Shown here: one piece after another, positions 8,873 through 17,331 of the stretch
Numbering within the stretch: the stretch's first letter is position 1
How the letters are laid out: every line of letters begins with the position of its first letter
Origin: Bifidobacteriaceae bacterium
GTDB lineage: Bacteria > Actinomycetota > Actinomycetes > Actinomycetales > WQXJ01
Reading direction: 5' to 3'
Assembly: GCA_031272885.1 (NCBI GenBank)
Contig: JAISSX010000053.1
Span: 1-53,429 of the forward strand
DNA: 53,429 bases
Position numbers and translations under genes: made by a program
The notes under the pieces: generated by a model
Databases searched by the model: none
What the model saw: only the letters and a program-made list of their open reading frames with translations
What the model was told of the DNA's origin: nothing

Positions 8873-10225
8873 GTGGCCAAGACCCGCTGGCGCCTGGCAG
8901 GCTTGCGACCCGCGGATGAACGCGGTGAACGCTGGGTCTACCTGTGGTTTGCCATTCCCATGATGCTGGTGATCTCCGTGTCGCTGGCGTTGCAGTGGTT
9001 GGCGGTGTGGGGCTACACCACCATGCTTTCGCCGGAAACGCCGATTGGCGCCAACACGGTGTTGGGCATCTGGTCATTCGCCTTCGTGCCCGCGTTGATC
9101 GGCGTGGCCGCCCTGGTGCCGTTCTACCCGGCCGGCCGGCCGTTGTGGCAGCGGGTGGCGATGGCCACCGTCTTCAGCGTCATGGCAGGCGTGCTGCGTT
9201 TTGCGGCCGAATACCGCTGGATGCGCGGCCAGGTGCTGATGGCCGGACCCTGGCCGCTGGAAGTGGCCCTCGGCGTCGGTGTTCCACTGGCCTGCATCCT
9301 GGTGTCGATGTACCTGGCGGGTAGTCAGGTGCGCGCCATGGCGGCGGAGCGCGATCTGGCGGAACGCGAGTTCCGGGCCCGCCAGGCGGCGCTGGAGCGC
9401 GAGAACGAAGACCTGCGCATGCGGCGCCAACTGTCCAGCGTGCTGCACGATCATGTGCAGCAGCGCCTGGTCTTCCTGGCCAGCCAGATGGAATCACTGG
9501 TGCCCAGGGCCGAAGAGGCGGGGGACGCCTGGTCGGTGGAACGCCTGCGCGAGACCATTGCCGAAATGGACCGCCTGCGGGAAGACGACGTGCGTCAACT
9601 ATCGCACTCGCTGTTCCCGGTGGGGGCGGACATCGGCCTGCATCAGGCCGTGGCCCTGATTGTGGGCCGAGTGCCCGCCAGCATCCAGGTCGACTTGACG
9701 GTGTCCGATGCCGCGTTGCAGGTCGATCCGATCATGGCGCCTGATATGGACATGGCGGATCGGGCCTTGATGGCCAACGCCCTTGAGGAGGGCATCACCA
9801 ACGCGGTCAAACACGGCGGGGCCCACGCCATCGAGGTGTCGCTGGAGGTGGACCAAGACGGCGACGAGCGCTCGATTGTGCTGGCGGTGAAGAACGATGG
9901 CACCCCCCTGGACCCGGAGCGCCGGCTGTCCGGGCTGGGTTACCTGAGACTCCGGGCCGAGGCGCGCGGCGGCGGTTTGAGCCTAGCCACCGGTGCCGAC
10001 GGCCGCCCGGAACTGAGGGTGTGGCTGCCCCTGCGTTCGGCCCAACCGGGCCAGGTGGGCCAACTCGACCAGCCGGACCAACCCCTCCAGTCGGTCCAGC
10101 CGGTCCAGCCGGCCAGGCCGAACCAACCCCTCCAGTCGGTCCAGCCGGTTCGGCCCGAGGCCGCCCCAACCGAGGTCGCCTCAACCGAGGCGACAGCCCA
10201 AGCCGCGGCCCAGACCCAGGCCTGA
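8873..10225 (+). CDS. Sensor histidine kinase (HisKA_3-like) with C-terminal Gln/Pro repeats
   Basis: The 450-residue membrane kinase starts at GTG. It has several hydrophobic segments in residues about 20-150, a coiled linker (about 155-190), and a dimerisation/phosphoacceptor box with His192 (VLHDHVQQRL), as in NarX-type kinases. The ATPase domain has an N box (EEGITNAVKHGG), a D box (VKNDGTP) and a G-box remnant (SGLGYLRLR). The partner is the LuxR-type regulator just upstream. After the ATPase domain the protein carries a 55-residue tail with repeated QPLQSVQPV units. The tail comes from a 28-bp exact DNA repeat with a 45-bp period, and its function is unknown. Confidence 0.85.
   Translation: MAKTRWRLAGLRPADERGERWVYLWFAIPMMLVISVSLALQWLAVWGYTTMLSPETPIGANTVLGIWSFAFVPALIGVAALVPFYPAGRPLWQRVAMATVFSVMAGVLRFAAEYRWMRGQVLMAGPWPLEVALGVGVPLACILVSMYLAGSQVRAMAAERDLAEREFRARQAALERENEDLRMRRQLSSVLHDHVQQRLVFLASQMESLVPRAEEAGDAWSVERLRETIAEMDRLREDDVRQLSHSLFPVGADIGLHQAVALIVGRVPASIQVDLTVSDAALQVDPIMAPDMDMADRALMANALEEGITNAVKHGGAHAIEVSLEVDQDGDERSIVLAVKNDGTPLDPERRLSGLGYLRLRAEARGGGLSLATGADGRPELRVWLPLRSAQPGQVGQLDQPDQPLQSVQPVQPARPNQPLQSVQPVRPEAAPTEVASTEATAQAAAQTQA
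10077..10149. repeat. 28-bp direct repeat (45-bp period) in the kinase 3' end
   Basis: The sequence starting ACCAACCCCTCC is identical at 10077-10104 and 10122-10149. The period is 45 bp, so the frame is kept and a 15-residue unit is duplicated in the protein tail. It probably arose by slippage or unequal exchange. Confidence 0.8.
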
Positions 10226-10236
10226 CCCGCCACCTT

Positions 10237-10530
10237 TCAGCGGCCGGCGAACAGCGCCTGGTTGGCGGCTTCGGTGTCGGCATAGGTGCTACCGGCCGAG
10301 GCCAGGGCCGTGTTGATCGACTCAAGGGCGGTCTCCAGGCCGCGTTGCGCCGCCCGCCACTCTTCCATGGTGGCGGCGAAGGCGGCAGCGGCGCCGCCCG
10401 ACCAGGTGGCCTGCAGCTCGGCCAGGTGGCCGTTCATGGCCGCCACGTCGCTGGAGATGGACGCGATCGAACCACGCACCGCGGCGTTGGCGGTGGTGAT
10501 GGCTTCGGTGTTGACGGTAAATCCGGACAT
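10237..10530 (-). CDS. WXG100-family (ESAT-6-like) protein
   Basis: The 97-residue small helical protein has a central Trp-x-Gly turn (LQATWSGGAAAAF) between two predicted amphipathic helices, the layout of WXG100 proteins exported by type VII secretion. The start ATG at 10530 follows a good ribosome site (GGCAGGAGCC on the minus strand); a longer reading with an upstream start is less likely. No second WXG partner, EccC ATPase or other secretion gene lies nearby, so it may be a solitary substrate using an apparatus encoded elsewhere. Some actinobacterial WXG proteins are single genes of this kind. Confidence 0.82.
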   Translation of the reverse strand: MSGFTVNTEAITTANAAVRGSIASISSDVAAMNGHLAELQATWSGGAAAAFAATMEEWRAAQRGLETALESINTALASAGSTYADTEAANQALFAGR

Positions 10531-10690
10531 ATTCGGCTCCTGCCTGTGTCTTAGGTTTGATGGCCGCTGGTTGTGCGACCGCCAAGACCATACGGGCCGA
10601 CACGCCGGTACCCCCGCCAAGTGCCTTCAGGCCTGTGGATCATTGAAATTACTCAATTCGGCCAAGACAGCCGAACCCTCAACAACGGCC

Positions 10691-11536
10691 CTAGCTCAGC
10701 TCCACGTCTTCGCCACCGCCGGGCAGCACCGAATCCCAGTACGATTCGTCGATTTCTTCCTCGTCCACTGGAGCGTCAGGCGACGGCGCGCCATCGGGCA
10801 CAGCCGCCTCAGGCGACTCGGGTTCGGCCGGTTCCTCCAACGACACCCCCATGTCCTCAAGCCGGCGCAGGGTGCGGGTCAACTCGGCCTCCACGTTGTT
10901 GCGGGCCACGTCCTCCCACAGTTCCGCCACCGAGGTCAGGAACAGCCGGTCCTTCGCCAGCCAGCGCCGCAGCACCACCACGCGCTGCTTCAACACCACC
11001 TCTTCCGGCAGGTGGGCGTATTCCGCCAACGCCCCGGCCACGTAGGCCCGGTAGGTTTGCGGATCAGTGGCCAACACGGCCCGTTCGGCGTCGCACAACA
11101 CCGCCAGGTCCGGGTCTTTGATGACGGCCGGGCGCCGGCCCAGCGAGGCGATCAGCCAGCGGATCCGCTCCACCTTGGCCTCCGCCACCTGCAGGTGGGT
11201 CAACTGGCCGGCCGCAAAGTCGGCACTGGCGGCCTCGTCCTCGCCCCAGGTGTGGGCGTCGAACGAATCTATGTCGGTGGTCATGACGGCGCCGTGATAG
11301 TAGGCGGCCAGGCGCACCAGGGGCGGGCTGCCGGCCTCTTGGGCCAGTTCGTTGATCCGCTCCAGCGCCATGATCAGGTGGCCCACGCCGTGGAAGCGGC
11401 GGGCCGGGTTGCACCAGCGGTCCAGCAACTGGTCGCCAATCCGTTCGATCTCACCGACCGGGGCCGGTGACCCGATCTCGATCAGCGACCGGCTCCAGAC
11501 GGCCAGCAGCCATTCGGGGGCTGTGATAACGCCCAT
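10691..11536 (-). CDS. HD-superfamily-like protein with altered HD motif
   Basis: The 281-residue protein resembles predicted metal-dependent HD phosphohydrolases (COG4339 type). It has an Arg-Phe-His segment followed by Gly-His (ARRFHGVGHL), then a second conserved block, AAYYHGAV, where family members normally have His-Asp, and an Asp/Glu-rich stretch (GEDEAASA) in place of NEExSA. The missing Asp of the HD pair suggests lost or changed activity. After residue about 235 there is an acidic Pro/Glu/Ser-rich tail. The gene lies 30 bp downstream of the histidine kinase stop on the same strand and may be the last gene of that operon. Confidence 0.6.
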   Translation of the reverse strand: MGVITAPEWLLAVWSRSLIEIGSPAPVGEIERIGDQLLDRWCNPARRFHGVGHLIMALERINELAQEAGSPPLVRLAAYYHGAVMTTDIDSFDAHTWGEDEAASADFAAGQLTHLQVAEAKVERIRWLIASLGRRPAVIKDPDLAVLCDAERAVLATDPQTYRAYVAGALAEYAHLPEEVVLKQRVVVLRRWLAKDRLFLTSVAELWEDVARNNVEAELTRTLRRLEDMGVSLEEPAEPESPEAAVPDGAPSPDAPVDEEEIDESYWDSVLPGGGEDVELS

Positions 11537-11566
11537 GTTGAGGTCGCTTCCACTGGTCCAGGGGGT

Positions 11567-13162
11567 TTACTTGGCCAGTGTAGGCCCGATGCCGGGCAGT
11601 GCCACCCGGAAGGTGGCGCCCCCGCCGGCTGTGGGGCCAACCGACACCACGCCGCCGTGGGCCTGCACAATCGAGGCCACGATGGCCAAGCCCAGGCCGC
11701 TGCCGCCACCCGAGCCCCTGGACCGCGACTGGTCCAGCCGGTAGAAGCGCTCGAAGACGCGGGCGGCCTGTTCGGGCGGGATGCCCGGACCGTGGTCCCG
11801 CACCTCCAGCCAGACGGCGGGGCCGTCCGGAATCTCGGGGGCGGTGCCGGCGCCCACCACCAGTTCCACCGGCGTGCCCGATGGCGTGTGGCGCACCGCG
11901 TTGCCGATTAGGTTGGCTATCACCTGGCGCAAGGCGGCCTCGTCGCCCTTGACCATGACGTCGGCTCCGGCGGCCCCTTCCGTGACCACCTGGACCTGGC
12001 GGGAGGGGTCAAGCGCCAGGGTGTCCGCCGCACCATCGCCCGCCAACACCATTAGGTCGACCGGTTCGCGCAGCAAGGGCCGGCCCTCATCCAGGCGGGT
12101 CAGCGTCAGCAGGTCGCCCACCAGCAGGCCCATCCGCTTGGCTTCGGTTTCGATGCGGTTCATGGCGCCAGCCACGTCGGCGTCTTCTTCTAGCCCACCC
12201 ATGCGGTACAGCTCGGCGTAGCCGCGCAGGGTGGCCAGCGGGGTGCGCAACTCGTGCGAGGCGTCGGACACGAAGCGGCGCATCCGCTGCTCGGAGGCCT
12301 GGCGGGCGTCGAAGGCTGTCTCAATCTGGGCCAGCATGGCGTTGAGCGAGGTGGTGAGGCTGCCCACCTCGGTGCCGGGGGCGGCATCGGGCACGCGCTG
12401 TGACAGGTCACCGGCGGCGATGGCGGCAGCCGATTCCTCGACCGCCTTGAGCGGCCGTAGAGACCGGCGCACCATGCCGTAGCCCACGGCGGTGGCGATC
12501 AGGGCGCCGGACAGGGTGATCCAGATGATGCGGAAAACCATTTGGCGGATGGTGGCGTCGACATCGGCCAACGGCAGGCTCAGCAGAACCGTGTATAAGT
12601 CGCCGGACCGCGAGTCTTGGATCAGCAGCGCCAACGCGCGGTACTTGCCGTTGGGGCCTGTGACGGTGAACGCTTCGCCGTTCCTGGCGATGGTCTGGTC
12701 TGGGGTGAATGTCTCGATGCCGGGGTCGTTGCCGACCGTGGTTAAGCCCCAATCCAAGGTGCCGTCGGGCCGGAAGCGGTAGACCGAGTATTGGGTGGGG
12801 CCGGTCTGCCTCATGCCGGACAGTTGCTCGGGGCTCAGGCTCCGGATCTGGGACTCCAGTTGTTGGTCCTTCTGGACGATCAGGCTGTGGCGCAACAGGA
12901 CCACGGTGGCGGTGCCGGCGGCGGCCAGGCCGCCCACAATCAGACAGGCGATGATGACGGCTAGGCGGACGGCCAAAGGCCGTTGGGGCCGCGGGGTCTT
13001 GGTGGCGGTCGTGTCCTTGGCCGTTTTCTCGCCGGCAGTGCCCGATGCCGCCCGGTTGCCCGCGGTGTCCGATGGCGCCGCTCCTCCTGGCGAGGGCGGC
13101 GACGGTGGGCCGGCGGTGGGCGGGCTCGCCACGCCGGGGGTGGCGTCGATGGCTGAGAACAT
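11567..13162 (-). CDS. Sensor histidine kinase (HAMP-HisKA-HATPase)
   Basis: The 531-residue orthodox membrane kinase has an unusual Pro/Ala/Thr-rich cytoplasmic N-terminus (about 65 residues). This is followed by a first membrane helix (about 66-92), an extracytoplasmic sensor region (about 93-195), a second helix and a HAMP linker (RRSLRPLKAVEES). HisKA carries His303 in DASHELRTPL, and the ATPase domain has the boxes IGNAVRHTP, VRDHGPGIP and GSGLGLAIV. The start overlaps the stop of the upstream OmpR-type regulator (TGATG), so the pair is translationally coupled. It resembles mycobacterial TcrY/TrcS-type kinases; the signal is unknown. Confidence 0.92.
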   Translation of the reverse strand: MFSAIDATPGVASPPTAGPPSPPSPGGAAPSDTAGNRAASGTAGEKTAKDTTATKTPRPQRPLAVRLAVIIACLIVGGLAAAGTATVVLLRHSLIVQKDQQLESQIRSLSPEQLSGMRQTGPTQYSVYRFRPDGTLDWGLTTVGNDPGIETFTPDQTIARNGEAFTVTGPNGKYRALALLIQDSRSGDLYTVLLSLPLADVDATIRQMVFRIIWITLSGALIATAVGYGMVRRSLRPLKAVEESAAAIAAGDLSQRVPDAAPGTEVGSLTTSLNAMLAQIETAFDARQASEQRMRRFVSDASHELRTPLATLRGYAELYRMGGLEEDADVAGAMNRIETEAKRMGLLVGDLLTLTRLDEGRPLLREPVDLMVLAGDGAADTLALDPSRQVQVVTEGAAGADVMVKGDEAALRQVIANLIGNAVRHTPSGTPVELVVGAGTAPEIPDGPAVWLEVRDHGPGIPPEQAARVFERFYRLDQSRSRGSGGGSGLGLAIVASIVQAHGGVVSVGPTAGGGATFRVALPGIGPTLAK

Positions 13163-13893
13163 CAGCGCTCGCCTTCGCGGGGCAGCCGCATGACGTAGCC
13201 GACGCCGCGCTTGGTGTGGATCAGGGGCGGCAGCGGGGCGTCACCGGGGCGGACGTCCAGTTTGCGCCGCAGGTAGCTGATGTAGCTTTCGACAATGGCG
13301 GCGTCACCCACCCAGCCGTAGTCCCAGACGTGATCCAGGATTTGGGTCTTGTTGACCACCCGGCCGGCGTTGATCATCAGGTAGCGCAGCAGCTTGAACT
13401 CGGTGGGGCTCAGTTCGATGTCGAGGCCGGCCCGGCGGACCTCGTGCGAGTCCTCATCCAGTTCCACGTCCGCCACCCGCAACACGGCGTCATCGGCCTC
13501 TTCGTCGCTGCCGTGGCCGGTGCGCCGCAGGATGGCGCGGATGCGGGCCACGACCTCTTCCAGGGAGAACGGCTTGGTGACGTAGTCATCTCCGCCCACC
13601 GTGAGGCCATGCACCTTGTCTTCCGTGTTGTCTTTGGCGGTGAGGAATAACACCGGGATATGGGTGCCGGTGTCCCGCAGGCGGCGGGTGACGGTGAAGC
13701 CGTCCATGTCCGGCAGCATCACGTCCAGCACAATCAGGTCCGGCTGGTCCGCCCGGGCGGCGGCCAGGGCCTCGCGGCCGTTGGCGGCGGTGGTCACCTC
13801 GAAGCCGGCGAAGCGCAGCGAGGCTGCCAGTAGGTCTCGGATGTTGGGTTCGTCGTCAACTACCAGCAAACGTCCGGGGGTATTCAAGGTCAT
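13162..13893 (-). CDS. OmpR/PhoB-family response regulator
   Basis: The 243-residue regulator has a receiver domain (about 8-122) with Asp13-Asp14 and phosphorylation site Asp57 (LIVLDVMLPDMDG), a switch Thr and conserved Lys (FLTAKD, DDYVTKPFS), and a C-terminal winged helix (about 140-238; SPTEFKLLRYLM and SYLRRKLD). The frame is open upstream, but only the ATG at 13893 gives the standard N-terminus. The kinase follows with a TGATG overlap. Similar pairs (TcrXA/TrcRS-like) occur in other actinobacteria; the regulon is not evident from neighbours. Confidence 0.92.
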   Translation of the reverse strand: MTLNTPGRLLVVDDEPNIRDLLAASLRFAGFEVTTAANGREALAAARADQPDLIVLDVMLPDMDGFTVTRRLRDTGTHIPVLFLTAKDNTEDKVHGLTVGGDDYVTKPFSLEEVVARIRAILRRTGHGSDEEADDAVLRVADVELDEDSHEVRRAGLDIELSPTEFKLLRYLMINAGRVVNKTQILDHVWDYGWVGDAAIVESYISYLRRKLDVRPGDAPLPPLIHTKRGVGYVMRLPREGER

Positions 13894-14061
13894 GGGGCCA
13901 GTGTGACCCGGGTTTCTGGTGGTTTCCTGAAAGCGCGCTGCAAACCGTCCGGGTGTCGCGGGATGGTGTCCGCCAGGTCTGGTTGAACCGGCAACGGGTG
14001 GCCGGGTGCCCACTTCGGGTAGCCTTGACCCTGCACATGCGCGCCAACAGGAGGTAACGAC

Positions 14062-14445
14062 GTGCCTACCGGCAAGGTCAGGTTTTTCGACGAGGACAAG
14101 GGCTTCGGGTTCATCTCGGGTGAAGATGGCACCGACGTGTTTCTCCACGCCTCTGCCCTGCCCGCCGGCACCCCGTCGCCCCGGCCCGGCACCAAGGTGG
14201 AATACGACGTGGCCGATGGCAAGCGCGGGCCTTCGGCCCTGCGGGTGCAGGTGCTGACGGCGCCGCCCTCGGTGGCCAAGGCGCACCGCAAGAAGCCTGA
14301 GGACATGGTGGTGATCATCGAAGACCTCATCAAGTTGTTGGATGACACGTCCAACACCTTGCGCCGTGGCCGCTACCCGGATCGCAAACTGGCCACCAAG
14401 GTGGCCCAGGTGCTGCGGGCCGTGGCGGGTGATCTGGAAGCGTGA
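14062..14445 (+). CDS. Cold-shock-domain protein with C-terminal extension
   Basis: The 127-residue protein has an N-terminal cold-shock domain (1-67) with RNP1-like KGFGFIS and RNP2-like DVFLHAS nucleic-acid-binding motifs. A 60-residue helical extension (KKPEDMVVIIEDLIKLLD) is absent from short CspA proteins and found in a longer actinobacterial type. The GTG at 14062 has an AGGAGG site eight bases upstream. Its TGA overlaps the GTG of the DUF3027 gene by 4 bases (GTGA), so the two are translationally coupled, which suggests a shared role. It is probably a cytoplasmic RNA-binding protein. Confidence 0.85.
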   Translation: MPTGKVRFFDEDKGFGFISGEDGTDVFLHASALPAGTPSPRPGTKVEYDVADGKRGPSALRVQVLTAPPSVAKAHRKKPEDMVVIIEDLIKLLDDTSNTLRRGRYPDRKLATKVAQVLRAVAGDLEA

Positions 14446-15380
14446 GCCGCCCAGCCGTTGCCGAACCACCCGCTCAGTTGGAATTGGAGTTGGCGGTGGC
14501 GCCCAGCCGCGCCCGCGCCCCCAAGGCTGATGCCTACCTGAAGTCAGAGGAGGCCATCGCCCTGGCCCGGGCCGCCCTGGCCGAGATCACCCAGGCCGGT
14601 GACGTAGGCGAATTCCAGGGCCTTGAGATGGAAGAAGAGCGGGTCGGCACGCTGTCCTTCAACTGCACCCTGCCGGGTTATGTCGGTTGGCGTTGGGCCG
14701 TCACCGTGGCCCGTATCCCGCGCGGCCGGCGGGTCACTGTGTCAGAGACCGAACTGCTGCCCGGCAAGGGGGCGCTGCTGGCGCCCACCTGGATTCCGTG
14801 GGCGGAACGCCTGCGGCCGGGCGACCTTGGGCCGGGGGACGTGCTGCCGCATATTGTCGATGATGAGCGGCTGGAGCCCGGCTACGAAGCCACCGGCAAG
14901 AACGCCGACAAGCTGGCCATCTGGGAACTGGGCTTGGGCCGGCCGCGGGTGTTGTCGCCCGAGGGGCGCGATGCCGCCGCCAAGCGCTGGTACAACGGCA
15001 GCCATGGTCCCACCGACCCGGAGGCGGTCAAGGCCGCCGCCAAGTGCTCTACCTGCGGTTTCTTGACGCCGCTGGCCGGTTCGCTGCGGCGGGTGTTCGG
15101 GGTTTGCACCAATGAATGGTCGGCCCGGGACGGCCAGGTGGTGTCCTATGACCACGGTTGCGGGGCGCATTCCGAAACCGACGTGGCCCACGTGGCCACC
15201 GCTTGGCCCGAGTCCAGGGCCATGGTGGATGATTCCACGCTGGTGCCCCTGGACCTGGGGCAAGGCGAGGCGGCTGAGGCGTCTGAAGCGGACGAGGCGC
15301 CGGCGGGCAAGGGCGCCAAGGCAGGCAAGGCCGGTAAGGCTGCCAAGGGTGGCCGCGTCGCCAAGAAGGCCGAAGGCTAG
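14442..15380 (+). CDS. DUF3027-family protein
   Basis: The 312-residue protein belongs to the conserved actinobacterial DUF3027 family. It has a conserved core (about 50-135) with WRWAVTVAR and ETELLPGKGALLAPTWIPW. A Cys cluster follows that could bind zinc (KCSTCGF at about 202-208, then VCTNEW and HGCGAH), and the C-terminal tail is rich in Lys/Ala/Gly and may contact nucleic acid. The function is not established. The start overlaps the cold-shock gene by 4 bases and no membrane segment is present. The gene ends nine bases before the end of the convergent DUF2530 gene. Confidence 0.82.
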   Translation: MSRPAVAEPPAQLELELAVAPSRARAPKADAYLKSEEAIALARAALAEITQAGDVGEFQGLEMEEERVGTLSFNCTLPGYVGWRWAVTVARIPRGRRVTVSETELLPGKGALLAPTWIPWAERLRPGDLGPGDVLPHIVDDERLEPGYEATGKNADKLAIWELGLGRPRVLSPEGRDAAAKRWYNGSHGPTDPEAVKAAAKCSTCGFLTPLAGSLRRVFGVCTNEWSARDGQVVSYDHGCGAHSETDVAHVATAWPESRAMVDDSTLVPLDLGQGEAAEASEADEAPAGKGAKAGKAGKAAKGGRVAKKAEG

Positions 15381-15389
15381 GGTTGCCGC

Positions 15390-15605
15390 CTAGCCGTTCT
15401 TGGCCCGCCACGAGTGGCGGGAGTAGATGATCCCGGTTACGCCCAGCACCAGGCCGGTGACACAGACCCAGATCCATTCTGGCCGGTCCATCGCGCCGGT
15501 CGCCTGGAGCACCGCCACCACGGCCAGGGCCACGGCCCACAACCCGGTCCCGATGGCGAACAGCAGGGGGTGGTTGATGGTGACCGGCGGGGGAGTGATG
15601 CTCAC
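15390..15605 (-). CDS. DUF2530-family small membrane protein
   Basis: The 71-residue protein has two hydrophobic helices (about 13-32 and 45-62) and the family pattern of His-Pro-Leu between a short N-terminal tail and helix 1, then ending YSRHSWRAKNG. The GTG at 15605 was chosen because a TAGAGT box lies 7 bases upstream on the minus strand, the same leaderless arrangement seen elsewhere here; another GTG lies 9 bases farther out. It is convergent with DUF3027. The function is unknown. Confidence 0.7.
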   Translation of the reverse strand: MSITPPPVTINHPLLFAIGTGLWAVALAVVAVLQATGAMDRPEWIWVCVTGLVLGVTGIIYSRHSWRAKNG

Positions 15606-15612
15606 TTGCCCC

Positions 15613-15618
15613 ACTCTA
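15613..15618 (-). promoter_or_regulatory. -10-like box for a possible leaderless DUF2530 transcript
   Basis: On the minus strand TAGAGT ends 7 bases before the GTG at 15605, with no ribosome site between them. Confidence 0.35.
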
Positions 15619-15685
15619 GGCGACACCCCGGCAAGACGCGCCGATCGGTTAGTGGCACCGCCGTAGATGTGTGAGAATTGTGAAC

Positions 15686-17158
15686 ATGGCAAAAACCCCT
15701 CCTGCCGCGAAGGCGCCGGCGGCCCCCAAGCCCAACAACGCCATCGACCGGTACTTCAAAATCACTGAGAGAGGCTCGACCTTCGGCCAAGAGATCCGAG
15801 GCGGCCTCGTCACTTTCTTCGCGATGAGTTACATCATCGTCCTCAACCCGTTGATCCTGGGTGGCCTACCCTCCTCACAGGGCACTTGGATCGGCGGCGG
15901 CACCGAAGCCGCCAACTATCAAGGCGTCGCGGTTGTCACCTCCCTGGTGGCCGGCATCATGACCATCCTGATGGGCGTGGTGGCCAACTACCCGCTGGCC
16001 CTGGCCGCCGGCCTTGGCATCAACGCCATCGTGACTTATTCGCTGGCCCAGATTCCCGGTGCCAGCTTCGCCGACGCCATGGGCATCGTGGTGTTGGAAG
16101 GCATCGTCATCCTGGTCCTGGTGCTGACCGGCTTCCGCAAGGCCGTCTTCAAGGCGGTGCCGACCCAACTCAAGATCGCCATCAGCGTGGGTATTGGCCT
16201 GTTCATCGCCTTCGTCGGCCTGATCGACGCCCGTTTTGCCACGTACGGCAGCACCCTGCAACTGGGCGAGGGCGGCACGTCGCTGCTGCACAGTTGGCCG
16301 GTACTGGTGTTCGTGATCGGCCTGGTGATCGCCATTGTCCTGACCGTGCGCAAGGTCAAGGGCGCCCTGTTGATCGCCATTGTGGCCTCCACCATTCTGG
16401 CCATCATCATCGAGGCGGTGGCCAAACTCGGGTCTTCCGTGACCAATCCGCGCGGGTGGGCGCTGAACGTGCCCAGCCTGGTCAATGAGGGCTGGAAACC
16501 CGATTTCTCGGTGCTGGGTGACTTCTCCATCGTGGGTGCCTTCAAGCACATGGGTGTGCTGGTGGCCGTGCTGATGGTGTTCTCGCTGTTGTTGGCGGAC
16601 TTCTTCGACACCATGGGCACCATGGTTGCCATCGGCGCCGAGGCCGATCTGCTGGATGAAGAGGGCAACCCGCCCAAGACCCAGCAGATCCTGATTGTCG
16701 ACTCAATCGGCGCCATCGCCGGTGGCGCGGGTGGTGTCAGCTCTAACACCTCCTACATCGAATCGGCCGCCGGCGTGGGCGAAGGCGCCCGCACTGGCTT
16801 CGCCTCCATCATCACCGGCATCTGCTTCCTGCTGTCCATGTTCATTGCCCCAGTGGTCAAGATGGTGCCCTACGAGGCTGCCACGCCGGCCCTGGTGGTG
16901 GTTGGCTTCCTGATGATGATGCAGGTCAGCGGCATCGACTGGCGCGACTATGAACTGGCCATCCCGGCCTTCTTGACCATCATCCTGATGCCGTTCACCT
17001 ACTCCATCACGGTAGGCATCGGCGCCGGCTTCGTCAGCTTCGTGCTGATCAAGCTGGCCAAGGGCAAGATCAAGCAGGTCCATCCGTTGATGTGGATCAC
17101 AGCCATCCTGTTCCTGATCTACTTCGCGCAAGGCCCGATCAACTCCTGGCTGTCCTAG
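15686..17158 (+). CDS. NCS2-family nucleobase permease (AzgA-like)
   Basis: The 490-residue integral membrane transporter has 12 or more hydrophobic segments and the signatures of the AzgA-like branch: TFFAMSYIIVLNPLIL near the N-terminus, the transport-domain motif LLADFFDTMGTM and the half-helix segment SSNTSYIESAAGVGEGARTG. Family members take up hypoxanthine, guanine or adenine by proton symport; which base cannot be told from sequence. The ATG at 15686 is preferred over an in-frame GTG at 15671. A hairpin terminator follows. The divergent neighbour is DUF2530. Confidence 0.9.
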   Translation: MAKTPPAAKAPAAPKPNNAIDRYFKITERGSTFGQEIRGGLVTFFAMSYIIVLNPLILGGLPSSQGTWIGGGTEAANYQGVAVVTSLVAGIMTILMGVVANYPLALAAGLGINAIVTYSLAQIPGASFADAMGIVVLEGIVILVLVLTGFRKAVFKAVPTQLKIAISVGIGLFIAFVGLIDARFATYGSTLQLGEGGTSLLHSWPVLVFVIGLVIAIVLTVRKVKGALLIAIVASTILAIIIEAVAKLGSSVTNPRGWALNVPSLVNEGWKPDFSVLGDFSIVGAFKHMGVLVAVLMVFSLLLADFFDTMGTMVAIGAEADLLDEEGNPPKTQQILIVDSIGAIAGGAGGVSSNTSYIESAAGVGEGARTGFASIITGICFLLSMFIAPVVKMVPYEAATPALVVVGFLMMMQVSGIDWRDYELAIPAFLTIILMPFTYSITVGIGAGFVSFVLIKLAKGKIKQVHPLMWITAILFLIYFAQGPINSWLS

Positions 17159-17186
17159 CTTTCCGCTAGCCAACTCAGCCAGTCGG

Positions 17187-17223
17187 GGCCGCGGCCGTCT
17201 CCAGTAAGGAGGTGCCCGCGGCC
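17187..17223 (+). terminator. Intrinsic terminator after the NCS2 permease gene
   Basis: GGCCGCGG (17187-17194) pairs with CCGCGGCC (17216-17223). The inner arms TCTCC and GGAGG extend the stem, and a T-rich tract (TCGTTGTTTGT) follows. Confidence 0.75.
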
Positions 17224-17331
17224 TCGTTGTTTGTGGTACACCAATAGAGGTAACAACGTCCCCAACTGAATCCAGCCAACCAAACCTCTGACACGACATC
17301 GGCCACCTAGACCTTTCCCCAGAAGAAGACC

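Noticed and set aside
10021-10554. Collagen-like Gly-Pro-rich frame overlapping the kinase tail
   Set aside because: It is a frame-shifted reading of the 45-bp repeat that codes the Gln/Pro tail, and it runs into the convergent WXG100 gene.
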